From assembly GCA_037953625.1 (NCBI GenBank), contig CM075650.1, forward strand, positions 19,287,501 to 19,351,500: a stretch of DNA of 64,000 nucleotides, read 5' to 3'. The position numbers were made by a program, and so were the translations under genes. Below the pieces are notes generated by a model. The model was not told the origin of the DNA. It ran no database searches and saw only the letters and a program-made list of their open reading frames with translations. The stretch is from Crotalaria pallida. Lineage: Eukaryota > Streptophyta > Magnoliopsida > Fabales > Fabaceae. Positions 45,448-57,020 of the stretch are shown here, piece by piece (the stretch's first letter is position 1; each line of letters begins with the position of its first letter).

Positions 45448-46832
45448 TCTTTGAAATTGAAGTCAGGGATTATGGATATTAGAAAATATATTATGGAGGC
45501 AAGGGATTTATGAAGTATTGTTTAGAACAACCTAGATGAGAAATCCAAAGGCACGAATTTCAATAGTAGATTACGTGCGAATCCAAGTTAGCTATCAACT
45601 ATCAAGGAATAAGGAATTTCTCGATGTTGGTAAGCATGTATGAGGACTATAGGAAAGTACATGAATTTCGTGCGAGAAATGTTTGAGTTCAGAATAAGAG
45701 AAAGAATGATGAAATACGGGCCTTACTGGAGAAAGAGGCAAAAGTAAATGGGAGAATATCAACCACGGAAATATCAAGGTTAAGGAATCCTTGATTGAAG
45801 AAAAGTGACTAAGGAGGAAATAGGGAAGGGAACATTTGTCCATCTCAAGGTAATAATGTGAGGCACATCACTTGGAGTTTAGTTGTGATGTACCTAAGGG
45901 AATAGTCAATTCCGATTGTAGGAAGCTGGAGTATTATTCACCGAATTGTCTTGAAGGAAAAGGTGAGAAAGGAATGGACGAATCCAGCACGAGAAGAATT
46001 CACCGGCTGAGATGAGAGTTGAGTGTAATCCTGACGTAGACAACCCAAGTCTATCTCTTCCTTTGATCTGAGTTAACGTAGTTAAATGTTTTCGATTACG
46101 TTAATCTAATCGTTTGAGAATATCAATATCCTGTTGGAAGTTCAACTTCAATCTTTCTGTGATCAAAACCCTTATCACAGTTGGATGTGATAATATATGT
46201 GGACAATACAGAAATACAAAGATCAGTTATGGCTAGAGAGATTAACAACCACCGGGATAGGACAAATCTTTGTCTCCCCAACGTAAATGTCTCTAGAACT
46301 TGACTATCTAACTAAGTCTGATAGTGATAATTACCCTATCTTTAAGTTCATCTAACTTAAAGACCTGTCGTATGGTCTTTCTTGCGAAAGATTATATCTG
46401 AAAGGAATGATTTTGTTACTAATGGTTTGAATATTAGGACTGATCACCCTAATGTCTCAAATTATTAGGGAATAAAGTCATACAAATGTTTCTTTGATCG
46501 TGCTCGAGAGATCAGAGTGCGCAGCCCGAAAAGTTTTTCCAAAAAGTTTATTAGAAAGTGTTTTGTTTGAAAAATATTTATGTGAAGTGTATTATTCAAA
46601 AGAGTATTTCTTTTAAAAGAAATTCATTCACATAAGAATTTTATACGAAAAATCCTTGTGGTTTAGTTTGGAAAGTTTTTCCTGAAGGGTATTATTTGAA
46701 ATGTTTCAAAGTACAAGGATTATATCGGAACTCTTTTAAGTGGGGGAGGACCCTAAAGAACGAATTTTTGGGAACAAGATGAAGTTTCTAGTATAAAAAC
46801 ATTTTGGAAAAGTGAGAAATTTGAGAAGATGA
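45448..46832 (+). other. D interior, integrase zone, unrecognisable
   Basis: I find no D,D,E core, no GPF motif and no chromodomain. The stretch has no frame over about 80 codons. 46000-46400 looks different in style and could be an insert. Not explained. Confidence 0.45.
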
Positions 46833-46870
46833 ATTTCGGGGACGAAATTCCTTTTAAGTGGGGGGAGTAG
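46833..46870 (+). promoter_or_regulatory. D polypurine tract and chromovirus signature
   Basis: TTTCGGGGACGAAATTCC, then AAGTGGGGGGAGTAG, immediately precede the 3' LTR. This string is the usual end of Tekay/chromovirus interiors. A related GTGGGGGAGGACC lies at about 46740. Confidence 0.88.
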
Positions 46871-49800
46871 TGTAACACCCCTAATTTTCGTCTCCCAAAT
46901 AACCGAGAAAGTAATTATAACAATTAATTTATAATTGATTTATATTAGTTTTAAAGGTTTTAGTTTTTGTACATTATGTGTTTTCATATATAAAAATATG
47001 AGATATACTTTTATATGGTTATTTTGTACAAAAATGTGAATATTGCAATTTAGTCCTTGGATTGGGCCTAATTGCAATATTAAAAAGGTTTTTGAAGAAA
47101 GAGTAATTAAATTATTAATTTTTGAATTTTATCAGCCTGTAACCGGTTAGAAGGGCTTTGTAACCGGTTACACGATGAACTCAGAAAACTGGGTTAGTGC
47201 GTTTGATGAGCAATCACGCGTTTTAACCCAGAATTCGCCACGAAATCGTCTTAATCTTAGTGGGGAAAGACGTGTCATCATGCATGGAGCTCTGATTTTG
47301 CTATATATAGCCTTGTGTTGATGAATTGAAACCCATTTTGCTCCTGAATTGCTGAAGCTCTGTTTTAGGGTTCTTGATTCGTCTGGTGCGATTCTCCTTC
47401 GTTTCTGAGAGTTAGATCATGAGTGATACACGGTTACAAAGCTCACATCAAGGGCTTTGTATTGATATAAAGTTTGTGAGTTGAGAGTTCCTGGAGTTTG
47501 AGAACGAAGCTTGCCAAGTTGAGGTGTTGATGTTGTCAAACCTCAGCTTCTGGTTTCTGGAGCTGACTTTGAAGCTCGATTTTGGTAAGCACATGAACCC
47601 TTTTGGTTTCAAATCTGTTCCTACCTCTAGTGCATGTTGCAGAGAATTCAATTTGACCATTTTCCCCAATTCTTAATTTGGTTTTGCATGTCAAATTCCC
47701 TGGTTTTGGTACCCTGTCCAACTCTATCAGCATGGAGTGAATTTAATGGAAATCTGTGTTGGAGCCTTTCTCTCTGCAATGTTTTGGATCAAGCACAATT
47801 TAGAGGTAAGGGGGAAGCTTACTATTTGCTAGAATGAGAATGAATTGTGGTAGAATATAGGATGAGTCACCAAGAGACTCAAAGGGCATAAGTTGAAATG
47901 GTTAAGTGGCATGGAGGCCAATCTGAGCTCAATTATTGTTATGAGCAATGTTATTGAGATGCATGCAAGCTATATTGATGTTGGATTCATGACTTATTTG
48001 GATATTATGTGAATTGATGCATTAAGTTGTGAAATATGTGCAATTATGTGCAATTTGAGTATCCAAATTGAATGCATGCAAGATAGATATGTTTCTGTGT
48101 TTAAACATATTTATTTAAGGTATATGTACTCTGTTAAAGGTTGAAATTTGGTTAGATTTGAGTTGTGAAGAGAATGGTTTGTTAAAACTCATGTTTTAGT
48201 GTCAGACTGCATAATCTAACCGGTTACTCGATATTCGTAACCGGTTAGACACTGTTAAAATGCAAAAGAAAATAAGTTTACAAAATCAGTGTTGTGGTCT
48301 TATAAATCCTACTCAAATCTAGGCCTTAATTTCATGGAAAACAATCTGAAAATAAGTTGATTTCATGGTTATAGTTCAGATTGCAGTTAAAGAGTTAATA
48401 CCTTAAGGTAATGAGATAATTTCAAGAGGAAATTATGCATAAATGAAATTGGATTATGACTTAGATCTTTTGAATGATATTATGTGTTGAACTTGAGGTA
48501 TTTTGTTATGCCAAGACCTTGTTATTGGATTGAGTAGAGAATTTAAGAAAAGATTCTTGGAAAATCAGTGGTTTTATATTCAGGTCTATTATTCTAACCG
48601 GTTAGGTGATGATGTAACCGGTTAGTACCTGAAACTTAAAAGTAAAAGTTAAGTTTTTGAATAAGGGTTGCTAATACCAATGATTATATTCTCTCAATCC
48701 AGGTCTATGAGCATATGTTAAATTTAAATTCAAAGGTGAATTTTATGAGTAAAGCCATACATCAAGATATCATTCAGAAGTCGTGTTTTCTAAGTCATAA
48801 TAATGGAATTAATGGGAACATGACCCTGTACTCTAGGAGTACTAAACTGACGCAACCTACTTGATGACACATTCTGGGAATGTGGCCATTGTCTGGGACA
48901 TGGTTTCTTGGATACGTTCTGGGAACGTGATGCACACTCCGGGAGTGGTGCTTGATTATATTCCAAGTATGGTTTGCGATACGTTCTGGGAACGTATGTT
49001 AGTGTTCTGGGAACACATTGGTATAATAATGGAATTAAAGATAAAACCAACCTTGATGATTGTGCATTCATATAGAATGGAAGTTTGGTTGGTAGGAACG
49101 TTTATCATATTCTGGGAATATGAGGACGGTACTCCGGGAGTACCAAATTTGTAACCTACTTGATGACACATTATAGATATGTGGCCAGTGTCTGGGACCT
49201 GGTTATATACGTTCTGGGAACGTATGATAGTGTTCTGAGAACACATTGATATGCAACCTACTTGATGACACATTATAGATATGTGGCCAGTGTCCGGGAC
49301 CTGGTTTTTATGCGTTGTGGGAACGTGGTGCACACTCTGGGAGTGTTGCGTATTTATCCAAGTATGGTTTGCTACACGTTCTGGGAACGTGGTGCACACT
49401 CTGGGAATGTTGCGTATTTATCAAAGTATGGTTTGGCATTATGTTCTGGGAATGAATGTCAGTGTTCCGGGAACACAACGGTGTATTGGATGGACGTCCA
49501 AGATGGACTTTCAGAGGCCTCAGTTGTGGAAGAATATCATGCATCATGCCACCTGCATTGAAAGAACTATTATGATTAACCGGGTGTGCTCATATGATTA
49601 TGCATCATGATTTGCTACATGTTGACTTGTGGATGTTAGTTTTATTCTCATTTGATTATGCGAATATGTATAGCTAACCCATATGCCCTTATTAGGTGTT
49701 GATCGTGCATCTAGCTTGCACAAGAGTCAGTGGAGGGAAATGTCCTTTAGGTGCATGCAGAGTATAGAAAGTGTGGGTTGGAAACCTGTTGTGCAGATAT

Positions 49801-50184
49801 CGAGGATCCGACCAGAAGGATGTTTGGATAAAGGACCAGTGACCAGCTCTATAATATTTCTATTTTTTTAATAGAATTTATATGATACATATTTTGGTAA
49901 AAGGTATCATAAGAAGAATTCAGTTTCATAATCATACTTATTTGGTATTAATGGACTTGTTACACTTGATAAATTTTGGGGGTATAATATGATGATTTTG
50001 CTATGTTTCCGCAAACTCTGGTTTTGTTAGTCAACCTCATTATTAGTCAAGTGTTTGTGAAAATGAATTTTCAAGGGAAGGGAAAATTCTTATTTTCAGA
50101 TCTTTTTCCAACGATAACAAGTCCAAGTTTTCATAAACTTCTTACTTATCTTATAAAGTAAGATGATACACAAGAAGTGTTACA
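46871..50184 (+). repeat. D 3' LTR
   Basis: This 3314-bp LTR is nearly identical to the 5' LTR. It has two AACCGGTT sites 21 bp apart (47141 and 47162) where the 5' LTR has one. Several hairpins of the array differ from the 5' LTR, for example at 49441-49455 (both arms C to T). It is followed by the duplicated AATCT. Confidence 0.93.
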
Positions 50185-50189
50185 AATCT

Positions 50190-51308
50190 TATTAAATAAA
50201 AAACTTTTTTAGAATATCAATAAGTGTAGATATATATCTTATATTGGTTGGTTGAATAATAATTGGTAACACTAAATTAAGATAAAAATCGTTGTCCTTT
50301 TACATATGAATGCTTGTATGAGTAAGTGAGCGAGTTTGTGTGTATGTCTTTGTATATATGTACATTTGTATCATTATGCAACACAAAACAAAAGGCAAAT
50401 GCGTAATAAAGATTAGAGTAGGAGATATTTTGATTGTTTGTTTGTTTCTTTTATTTTTTTTCCTGCATGTATCTAGGAAACTAGCTTGCTTTATTTTTTT
50501 TCTTTGAAAAATTAAATTCTACAAAAATGAATACGGATCTAGCTCATTCAAGGAAGCATCAAATAACTTAGGACATCCGCAACAAAGTCTTGAGAGAGCC
50601 TTGTGTCGAGTCTTAACATCAGATTTTCTATAAGACTCTATTAATCTTCAAAATATGGTGGAGTCTTAAGTTGAGTCTCATATTTTAAATACTCAACTTA
50701 AGACTCTGTGATGCCCAATTATTTTTGTTCTTTCTCTCTTTTTGTCCTTACTCAACTTTACGTTAATAATGCATACATACTTAAATAAATAAAGCAACAT
50801 ATACATTAATAAATAATGATAATAATAATAAATAATACTAACGAAATAATAATAATATACTTGTATAAATAACATATGATAAAATTCCTATTTTTAACTT
50901 GAATAATAATAATAATATTTAATATTTGTTTTTTGTCTTTTTTTCTTAAAAATATTGTGTTATTTTGATCAACTAAAAAATATTGAAATTACATTTCTAA
51001 AACATTATTGAAATGAATTTGAGTTTAAAAGTACATGATATAATATAATATTGATGTCTTAGTCTTATAATTCTTATGAGTCATGTTCAAACTCTGTTGT
51101 GGATTCCTATAGAAGTAATTTTCATGAAATATATTCCGATATACGTAATTATTTTTAATAATTTATTATTTCAAAATGTTGGATTATATATTTTGACAAA
51201 GTTGGCATAACGATCGAGAAAGTGTATTTATATTTTGATTTTGACAACTTTTTTGTACTTAAGGAATATTTTAAGATTTGTTACTTAAATTAACCCTTTT
51301 TAACTATA
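50190..51308. repeat. Tandem host repeat, copy 3 (right part)
   Basis: Resumes copy 3 after D, matching 37665-38815 of copy 2, including the inverted repeat at 50662-50705. It is interrupted at 51309 by a solo LTR and then continues for a few tens of bases (51812-51850) before homology ends at about ATTCAATG. Confidence 0.8.
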
Positions 51309-51811
51309 TGTGGCGGACTCGGCCTAGCCGAGCTCCACGTGACCCTCACTCAGGACCTGAGGACCCTTCAGCAGGCTCCCCGTGTGCTTGGCCGAGCTCA
51401 ATGCTCAACGACCGAGCTGACAACAGGCACGGGCCGACCTCATGCTCCACCCAAGGTCCGACCTCCTGATCCGACACCACCCAAGGTCCGACCTCCTTGT
51501 CCGACACCACCCAAATAGTCCGACACTAAGAGCAGGATGACGTGTCTCACCTTATCCACAAGGACAGCTCATCCACTCATAGCTCATTACAGGTTGGCCC
51601 TACTTGGGCCTCAAGCAAGCCCATTAGGGCAACCAGCTCTCTCCTATATATATCCCCCTCTCCCTAGGGGCTAAGGTAATGTCTCTCTAAACCTAAAAAC
51701 TACGTGTGGCTTGATTCCCCTCTCATGGGATACGTAGGACCGGGGTCACCCTCGTCAGCTGCAACAACCCCCAAACACCTCATGTGGTACTTCCGGCCTA
51801 GGGACATAACA
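51309..51811 (+). mobile_element. GC-rich solo LTR, 503 bp
   Basis: It starts TGTGGCGGAC and ends GACATAACA, with flanks CTATA and CTAAT (an imperfect duplication). It is markedly richer in GC than its surroundings. It has a TATA box (CCTATATATATCC, about 51643-51655) and the string TGGCTTGATTCCCCTCTCATG with TACGTAGGA, typical in my experience of Tat-lineage gypsy LTRs. Repeats of CCGACCTCCTGATCCGACAC and CACCCAAGGTCCGACCTCC lie at 51430-51530. No interior is present, so it is a solo LTR; family assignment is tentative. Confidence 0.65.
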
Positions 51812-51849
51812 CTAATAAGGCTGGACTAACTTTTCAATTCTTTTATTCT

Positions 51850-52400
51850 ATTCAATGTTTTTATGCAATGTTTTTATTTTTTAAAGTTAAATATCAAAGT
51901 TTTTTTGAAATTTTTCTCATACTTAGACTATGTATATTTTTGGAAAATCATGAAAAACATTAGTGTTAATGTTTAAGGCCTGTGCCTTTGTTGTCCAAAA
52001 TTTGATTTGTCCTGTATGTTGACGATAAATTAATGTTTTGTTGATATATAGAGGTGATTTAACCCTTGTTTGGTTTTAGAATTGTGTTAAAAAAGATTTT
52101 TGGATTTATAAAGTTTGGATTTTGAAAAGAATTTTTTGCTGTCCAGAATTTTGTTATGATGTTTATGAACTTAGAAAGTCAGGTGTTCATGTTTGAAATT
52201 TAGATTTTTAGTAGTATTTTGTAAATAAAATTTTGGTTGAATTTTATATTTTTCAGAAATCTCATATGAAAGGAAAGAGTTCTGCCAAAAAATTTCAGCA
52301 AACTATTTTTGAGTTACGTAATTGTTGTAAGTGATTTTGATAAGTGGATAATCTCCCTAACTCTAACTGTTTCTTTTTTCATGTAGTCTAATGTGGTTCT
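51850..52400 (+). other. Non-coding, possible A/B-family LTR fragment
   Basis: No gene is seen. TTTTGCTGTCCAGAATTTTG and the following AACTTAGAAAGTCAGGTG resemble B at about 21235-21300 (TTTTCTGTCCAGAATTG...). This suggests a decayed piece of the same LTR family in the same orientation. Confidence 0.35.
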
Positions 52401-52612
52401 CTCAATAATTTAGAGGAAAATTATAAAATTAAACGGTTAACACATTAAAAGAACAGGATGAATTGAACTGATTAATTTAGAGACAACCACAGTACTAATT
52501 AAGTACTCACTCCGATACAATCTCCGTTATAAGCAAAAATAAAAAAAGAAAAACATTTATTAGTTAGCTAACTGTATACAGTTTTCTTGATTTCATGAAA
52601 ATATAAAAATTA

Positions 52613-52915
52613 TTCCCTCCGTTCCATTATCTTGGTAAAAGTCAAACAAGTCAATGAAAATAAGAAAGTATCCGTTTAATATATTGCATGATCCATTCAT
52701 TAATTACAAATTGATAATGCACAAATTTTCATATTATTACAATTAATACATATTGCAATATTGTCTTCAAAACAAATCTTTAAATATGTTTTCCTTATTT
52801 ACTTATCAATCATCGATACAATATACAATCTTTAAGATTTTTCATTTATTTTTTTGCTTTAATATGGGACAAAATTTTTTTCATTTTTTTAACCAAGATA
52901 ACGGGACGGAGGGAG
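52613..52915. mobile_element. Stowaway-type MITE
   Basis: A 303-bp element has terminal inverted repeats TTCCCTCCGTTCCATTATC and, at the other end, the complement of CTCCCTCCGTCCCGTTATC. It is flanked by TA on both sides (52611-52612 and 52916-52917). The TIR sequence and TA target are the hallmarks of Tc1/mariner-derived Stowaway elements. The interior is AT-rich and non-coding. Confidence 0.88.
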
Positions 52916-53173
52916 TATTACTTAAACTGCTTTTTATGAGAGTGTAAATTTTGAGTAAATGAAGGCGAGCAAACTTTAAAAATATTGAGAATATTTGTTG
53001 TGAATTTAATAAAGGATGTTTTATTACTAATAATATTTAATAGTGTAAAAGTAGTTAAACTTTCCTTATATTTTGAATAACAAAATCTAAATTTTTTAAT
53101 TTTTTTTCTTATGTTCGACATATGAGCAATGCATACATAGATACACTAAAAGAATAAAACTTTCCTATAATGT

Positions 53174-53303
53174 ATTTTTTTTTTTTTACACCAACCGGTA
53201 ACCGGATCTGGTTTACCCAGAATCCGATTCATCTGGTCCGATCCAACTGAGATCGCACTACGCTGTAAGGGTCTGCAGCGGGGGTTAAAACCGACCCAAC
53301 TCT
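53174..53303 (-). mobile_element. Short poly(A) retroposon (SINE-like)
   Basis: On the minus strand a 116-bp GC-richer body starts GAGTTGGGTCGG and ends CCGGTTGGTGT, followed by A14. It is flanked by ATGCATTATAAG (53304-53315) and ATACATTATAGG (53164-53175), a near-perfect long target duplication. Poly(A) plus long duplication indicate LINE-mediated retroposition. I do not see a clear pol III A/B box, so it may be a 5'-truncated SINE. Confidence 0.6.
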
Positions 53304-53431
53304 CTTATAATGCATTCTACTGTATATTAAAACCGTCAAGGCAAACAGTAATAATGTTCATCTGCAATCTGTTAAGCAGGCTATTCATTTCCCATTTGAA
53401 TTGATGTTTGCAAGGAAATTGCCATTCCAAG

Positions 53432-56400
53432 TTAATAGTCACAATAACGAAATACCACAGTTGGTACATGTTGGACTTTGTAATGATCCTCTCCTCCTTT
53501 TTCTAGCTTACTTCTGAATGCTCCAAACATTGACCTAATCTCCAAATCCTGAAGAGTGCTCACAAATCTTAGCCCCTCTGGAACCATTTTAAGCTTAGTG
53601 CAATTTGAAATCTCTAGTTTGACAAGACTTGGCATAGCTCCTTTATCCAACTTCCACTCTTCAAGATTGCTCAAGTCACAAACATGCAATGACTTGAGCT
53701 GAGGGAAACCTTTGTTGGAACAAAGTATTTTCTTTCCAACAAATGAATCAAGTTGTAACTCAAGCAACCTTAAATTAGGAAGCTTCTCCAATGTTGTCAT
53801 TGGATCTACAAGAAGTCCAGAACCTTGCAACTTTAGCTTGGCTAGCTTGGAAGAAATTTGGTGAGGTTCTGGAAAATTAGCTATAGGTCCTTCTATGTGC
53901 AGCTTGTAAAGATTAGGACATCCTGCAGCTACTTGCGGAATCGATATATCCTCGGAACTAACAAATAACAACGACTCAAGGTGGCTAAATGTGATATTTG
54001 GTGAGCTGAAGATATCCCCAAAATTAGGATCATCTATCACCAATTTTCTTAAACTGGTCAAGTTCATAAGGTCTCTTACGTCGCACTTCTCTGAAGGGAA
54101 GTTAACCAGGGTCTGCAAGTTTTTCAAATTAGCAAGTTCCCAATTTTCAGCACTATCGCCACACGACTCCGGTAGATATAAATGCCTCAACCTGTCCAAC
54201 TTCCCTATAATATTTGGTATTTGCACAGTTGAATTTCCTGTTAGGAGATCCAGGGTCTGCAAGCATCTCAAATTGCCTATTGATGGGGGCAACTCATCAA
54301 TTTTAGTGTTTCTTAGACTGAGAAACCTGAGGTGGATCAAGTACCCTATTTCTTTCGGCAACTTCCCTTGCAGACACTGTATTCCTTCCAAGTTCAAGAC
54401 TCTAAGTAACCTGCATTTGTTGAAAAAGGGCTTCATCAACCCCCATTCACTTAGCCTAGCCGTCTTTTCGTCATGGAAGCAAAGGAGAGACCTGAGATGG
54501 TGATGGCCTTTTAAGTGCGAAGAGAAGAACTTATCGATATCTTGATCAAGATGTAAGGCAACCCTGCGAACTTTACCAATAGGCCTTGCTCTTGAGGCTG
54601 TAGGTAAACTCAAACAGTCCACAGATTCATATTCATTATTCCAGGAACTAGCCATCTCAATAAAGTTTTCCTGTTTTGCCTTAGATACACAGAGGTCCCT
54701 CATGAGGTTATGCATTTGGACACTTTTAATTCTTCCTGTTAAACTCTTTTCAACCACCTGAATCATGCACCTCTCCACCAGCTCGGTCAAGTATCGTTGC
54801 GCTACGTCCTCAAGAGCTTCCTCGCCTTCTCCTTCATTCTGAACTAATGATATGATACCTTCTGCCACCCAAATTCTTATCAATTTCTTTGTTGGTATCT
54901 CCATATTTTCTGGAAAATGAGCGAAATGGAGGAAGCATGGTTTCAACTGGTATGGCAATTCATAATAGCTCAAAGCTAGCACTCCCAAGAGTTGTTCGCG
55001 CCCTTTCGCTCTCCTCAAATATGAATTGATGTTCTGGTGCACTGTGTCCCATTCGTAGAATGTAGGCTTTGTTGCTAACAATCCACCAAGCACAATGATG
55101 GCTAATGGTAAACCTGCACATCTTCCAACCATTTCCCTTCCTAACTTCTCCATCTCTACGCTGATATTAAAGTCTGTGCAAGGAAAATAGAAATGCAGAA
55201 TGGTAACTTGAAATTAAATAGCCAAAACTTTGAAGAACTGCAATAAATCTTCCATAATTTTTAAGAGGGTTGGTTTCATTTCCATTTGCAAATACTTTGT
55301 TGTATTCTTTGGTACAAAACCACTAAAAGTTAACATAAGTAATTTCATTAGACAAGTTCTATGGTCTATAGTAGTCATACATGCTTGTTTATTGAAATAA
55401 ATACCAAATAATATCGTTGAACTTTCAGCAAGGCAAAAAATCTTCTTAGAAGAGAAGCAAACAATCCATCCATTTGTATAAAATGGAAGAACGCATAAAT
55501 GCCAAGGGCATAAGTAGAGAATAATTGGAATTGTGAAGCTTTTATGATGCAAACTAATCCAGATTCTAAAATTCAGTCATGGACTTCAACACAGAAGATT
55601 GAAACAAGCAAGTTAATCAACATGGTAAACAACTGCATTTTAGGAACAGGACAATGAAAATCTAAATACCTGGATCATCATTTTCTGGAAAAGCCTTCTT
55701 TTGGAACAATTCCCAGCTGTCATTATGACTTAGACAGCTAGGTAGATGAACAAAACAGGTAGGATCCATATGTAGCGCAACATCTTTGTTTCGAGTGGTT
55801 ATCAATATTTTGCTACCAACTACGGACAGCGATCTTCCATTTGGAAAAGCAGGACTCAGATTGTTCCATGTATCTGCAGTCCAGATATCATCAAGGATAA
55901 CCAAGCATCTCTTCTCTACTTGAACTTGATAAAGCATCCTTGCAACCTCATCATCTCTCATATTCACAATTTCCTCTCTTAGCTCTTTGGAAGGAGAGAT
56001 CAGCTTAAACAAAATTCCTTCCCATACATCCCTTGCTTGGCAGTGCTGTGATATGTATGCCCAAGCAAAGCTCTCAAAATGGTACCTAACATCATTACCA
56101 TGGTACACCTTTTTTGCCAATGTTGTCTTCCCTAAACCCCCCATCCCACAAATGGACACAACTCTATAACCTTTATTGGTGTTGACCAAACATGACTCCA
56201 AAATTTTTACATCATTTTCTACACCAATTATGTCCTCTTCAATAATGTGAGAGTAAGACCTCCTCAAAGCCCTTTGCCTCCCATTCACAGAATTTGAGGT
56301 TTCTCCTCTTTCAGGCCTTATGCCATAATTTTCAAAACTCCTTGTTAGACTAGCTATCCTAGCTATGATATCGTCAACCTGAGATCCAACCTGATGCATT

Positions 56401-56726
56401 TCGATTAACCGTTTGATGATTAAAGCATACCTTTTGATGAGGTTCATGACACCACTCAAGTTTCCTCTTGTTGCTGATCTTCTGAGTGCATATGCTTCAA
56501 TTACATCATCAGAATCATAAGCTGCTTCTCTGATTTCTGAAATCCAATTGCGGAGGCTTTCATCGTCTTCTTGCTTTCTATCTGCATCTTGCAAGTAAGA
56601 CTGCATCCTCCTCAATTCTGTTTGAAGCTGCAGCACTTTGTCTTCCACTCCATTTAAGAACACTGCTTCTTGAATGAGCAAATCACCTAGTCTTTCCATA
56701 ATGAAGGTCACTACAGGCATGGCCAT
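53432..56726 (-). CDS. CC-NB-LRR disease resistance protein (RPP13-like)
   Basis: This is an apparently intact intracellular immune receptor, encoded by two exons (56726-55670 and 55173-53432). The intron (55669-55174) has GT and CACAG borders and joins DDP to DFNISVEMEK in frame. The product is 932 residues. The chosen start is MAMPVVTFIMERLG; an in-frame ATG 19 codons upstream (56783) would add an atypical leader. Domains: Rx-type coiled coil (about 1-130, with DSDDVIEAY as the EDVID-type motif), NB-ARC with P-loop GMGGLGKTT (194-202), kinase-2 LVILDDIW (275-282), RNBS-B GSKILITTR (305-313), GLPL (373-376), RNBS-D-like LKPCFLHFAHFP, and an MHD position that reads MHN (506-508). LRRs run from about 560 to the end. 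No frameshift or stop is seen. Related Arabidopsis proteins are At1g50180 and RPP13; the recognised pathogen is unknown. Confidence 0.93.
55174..55669 (-). other. Intron of the NLR gene
   Basis: A 496-bp AT-rich intron lies between the RNBS-B/RNBS-C region and GLPL of NB-ARC, phase 1 (CCA G | AC TTT). The donor is CAG|GTATTT and the acceptor is TTTCCTTGCACAG. An intron at this place is common in RPP13/RPP8-type genes. The 112-codon minus-strand open frame inside it (55214-55552) is not a gene. Confidence 0.85.
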
Positions 56727-56879
56727 CTTAAATGATTGTTCTTCTTTCCAACAACAGAAAGCTTGTTTCCAGATTATCACCACAACCCTTTTACTCCAAC
56801 ATAGAGATTCAATTCTCTAACTTGTTATCTGCTATCAATTCTACAAGGGACTGAGAAAAAAGGCTAAGCAGAAAGTAGC

Positions 56880-57020
56880 GTTGACTTAGGCACACCAAAT
56901 CATCAGCCAAGAAAATTATGTGGTGGCATTGGCATGGCAGCTATGAGTCTATGACCCATTCCATGTAATCATTTGCCTTCTTATTTCTATCCATGTGCAC
57001 ATTAAAGTTTGACTCATTGG
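56880..57020 (-). promoter_or_regulatory. W-box-like sites upstream of the NLR gene
   Basis: TTGACT occurs at about 56881-56886 and again at about 57008-57013, roughly 155 and 285 bp upstream of the start codon. TTGAC is the core of the WRKY-bound W-box, common in NLR promoters. Short motifs like this also occur by chance. Confidence 0.3.

Larger units (their letters stand above)
39741..50184 (+). mobile_element. D: Tekay-like chromovirus (gypsy), non-autonomous
   Basis: This is a 10.4-kb element with 3.3-kb LTRs (39741-43034 and 46871-50184). They start TGTAACA and end TGTTACA, and the TSD is AATCT. The primer site is for initiator tRNA-Met. The 3.8-kb interior has only broken pieces of RT and RNase H, and the region before the 3' LTR has GGGGACGAAATTCC followed by a G-rich tract, a signature of chromoviruses. 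The LTRs differ by roughly 1% by eye, far less than the decay of the interior suggests. Confidence 0.9.

Noticed and set aside
53991..54503. 170-codon plus-strand open frame opposite the NLR LRR region
   Set aside because: It is antisense to well-supported LRR coding sequence; regular leucine repeats produce open antisense frames.
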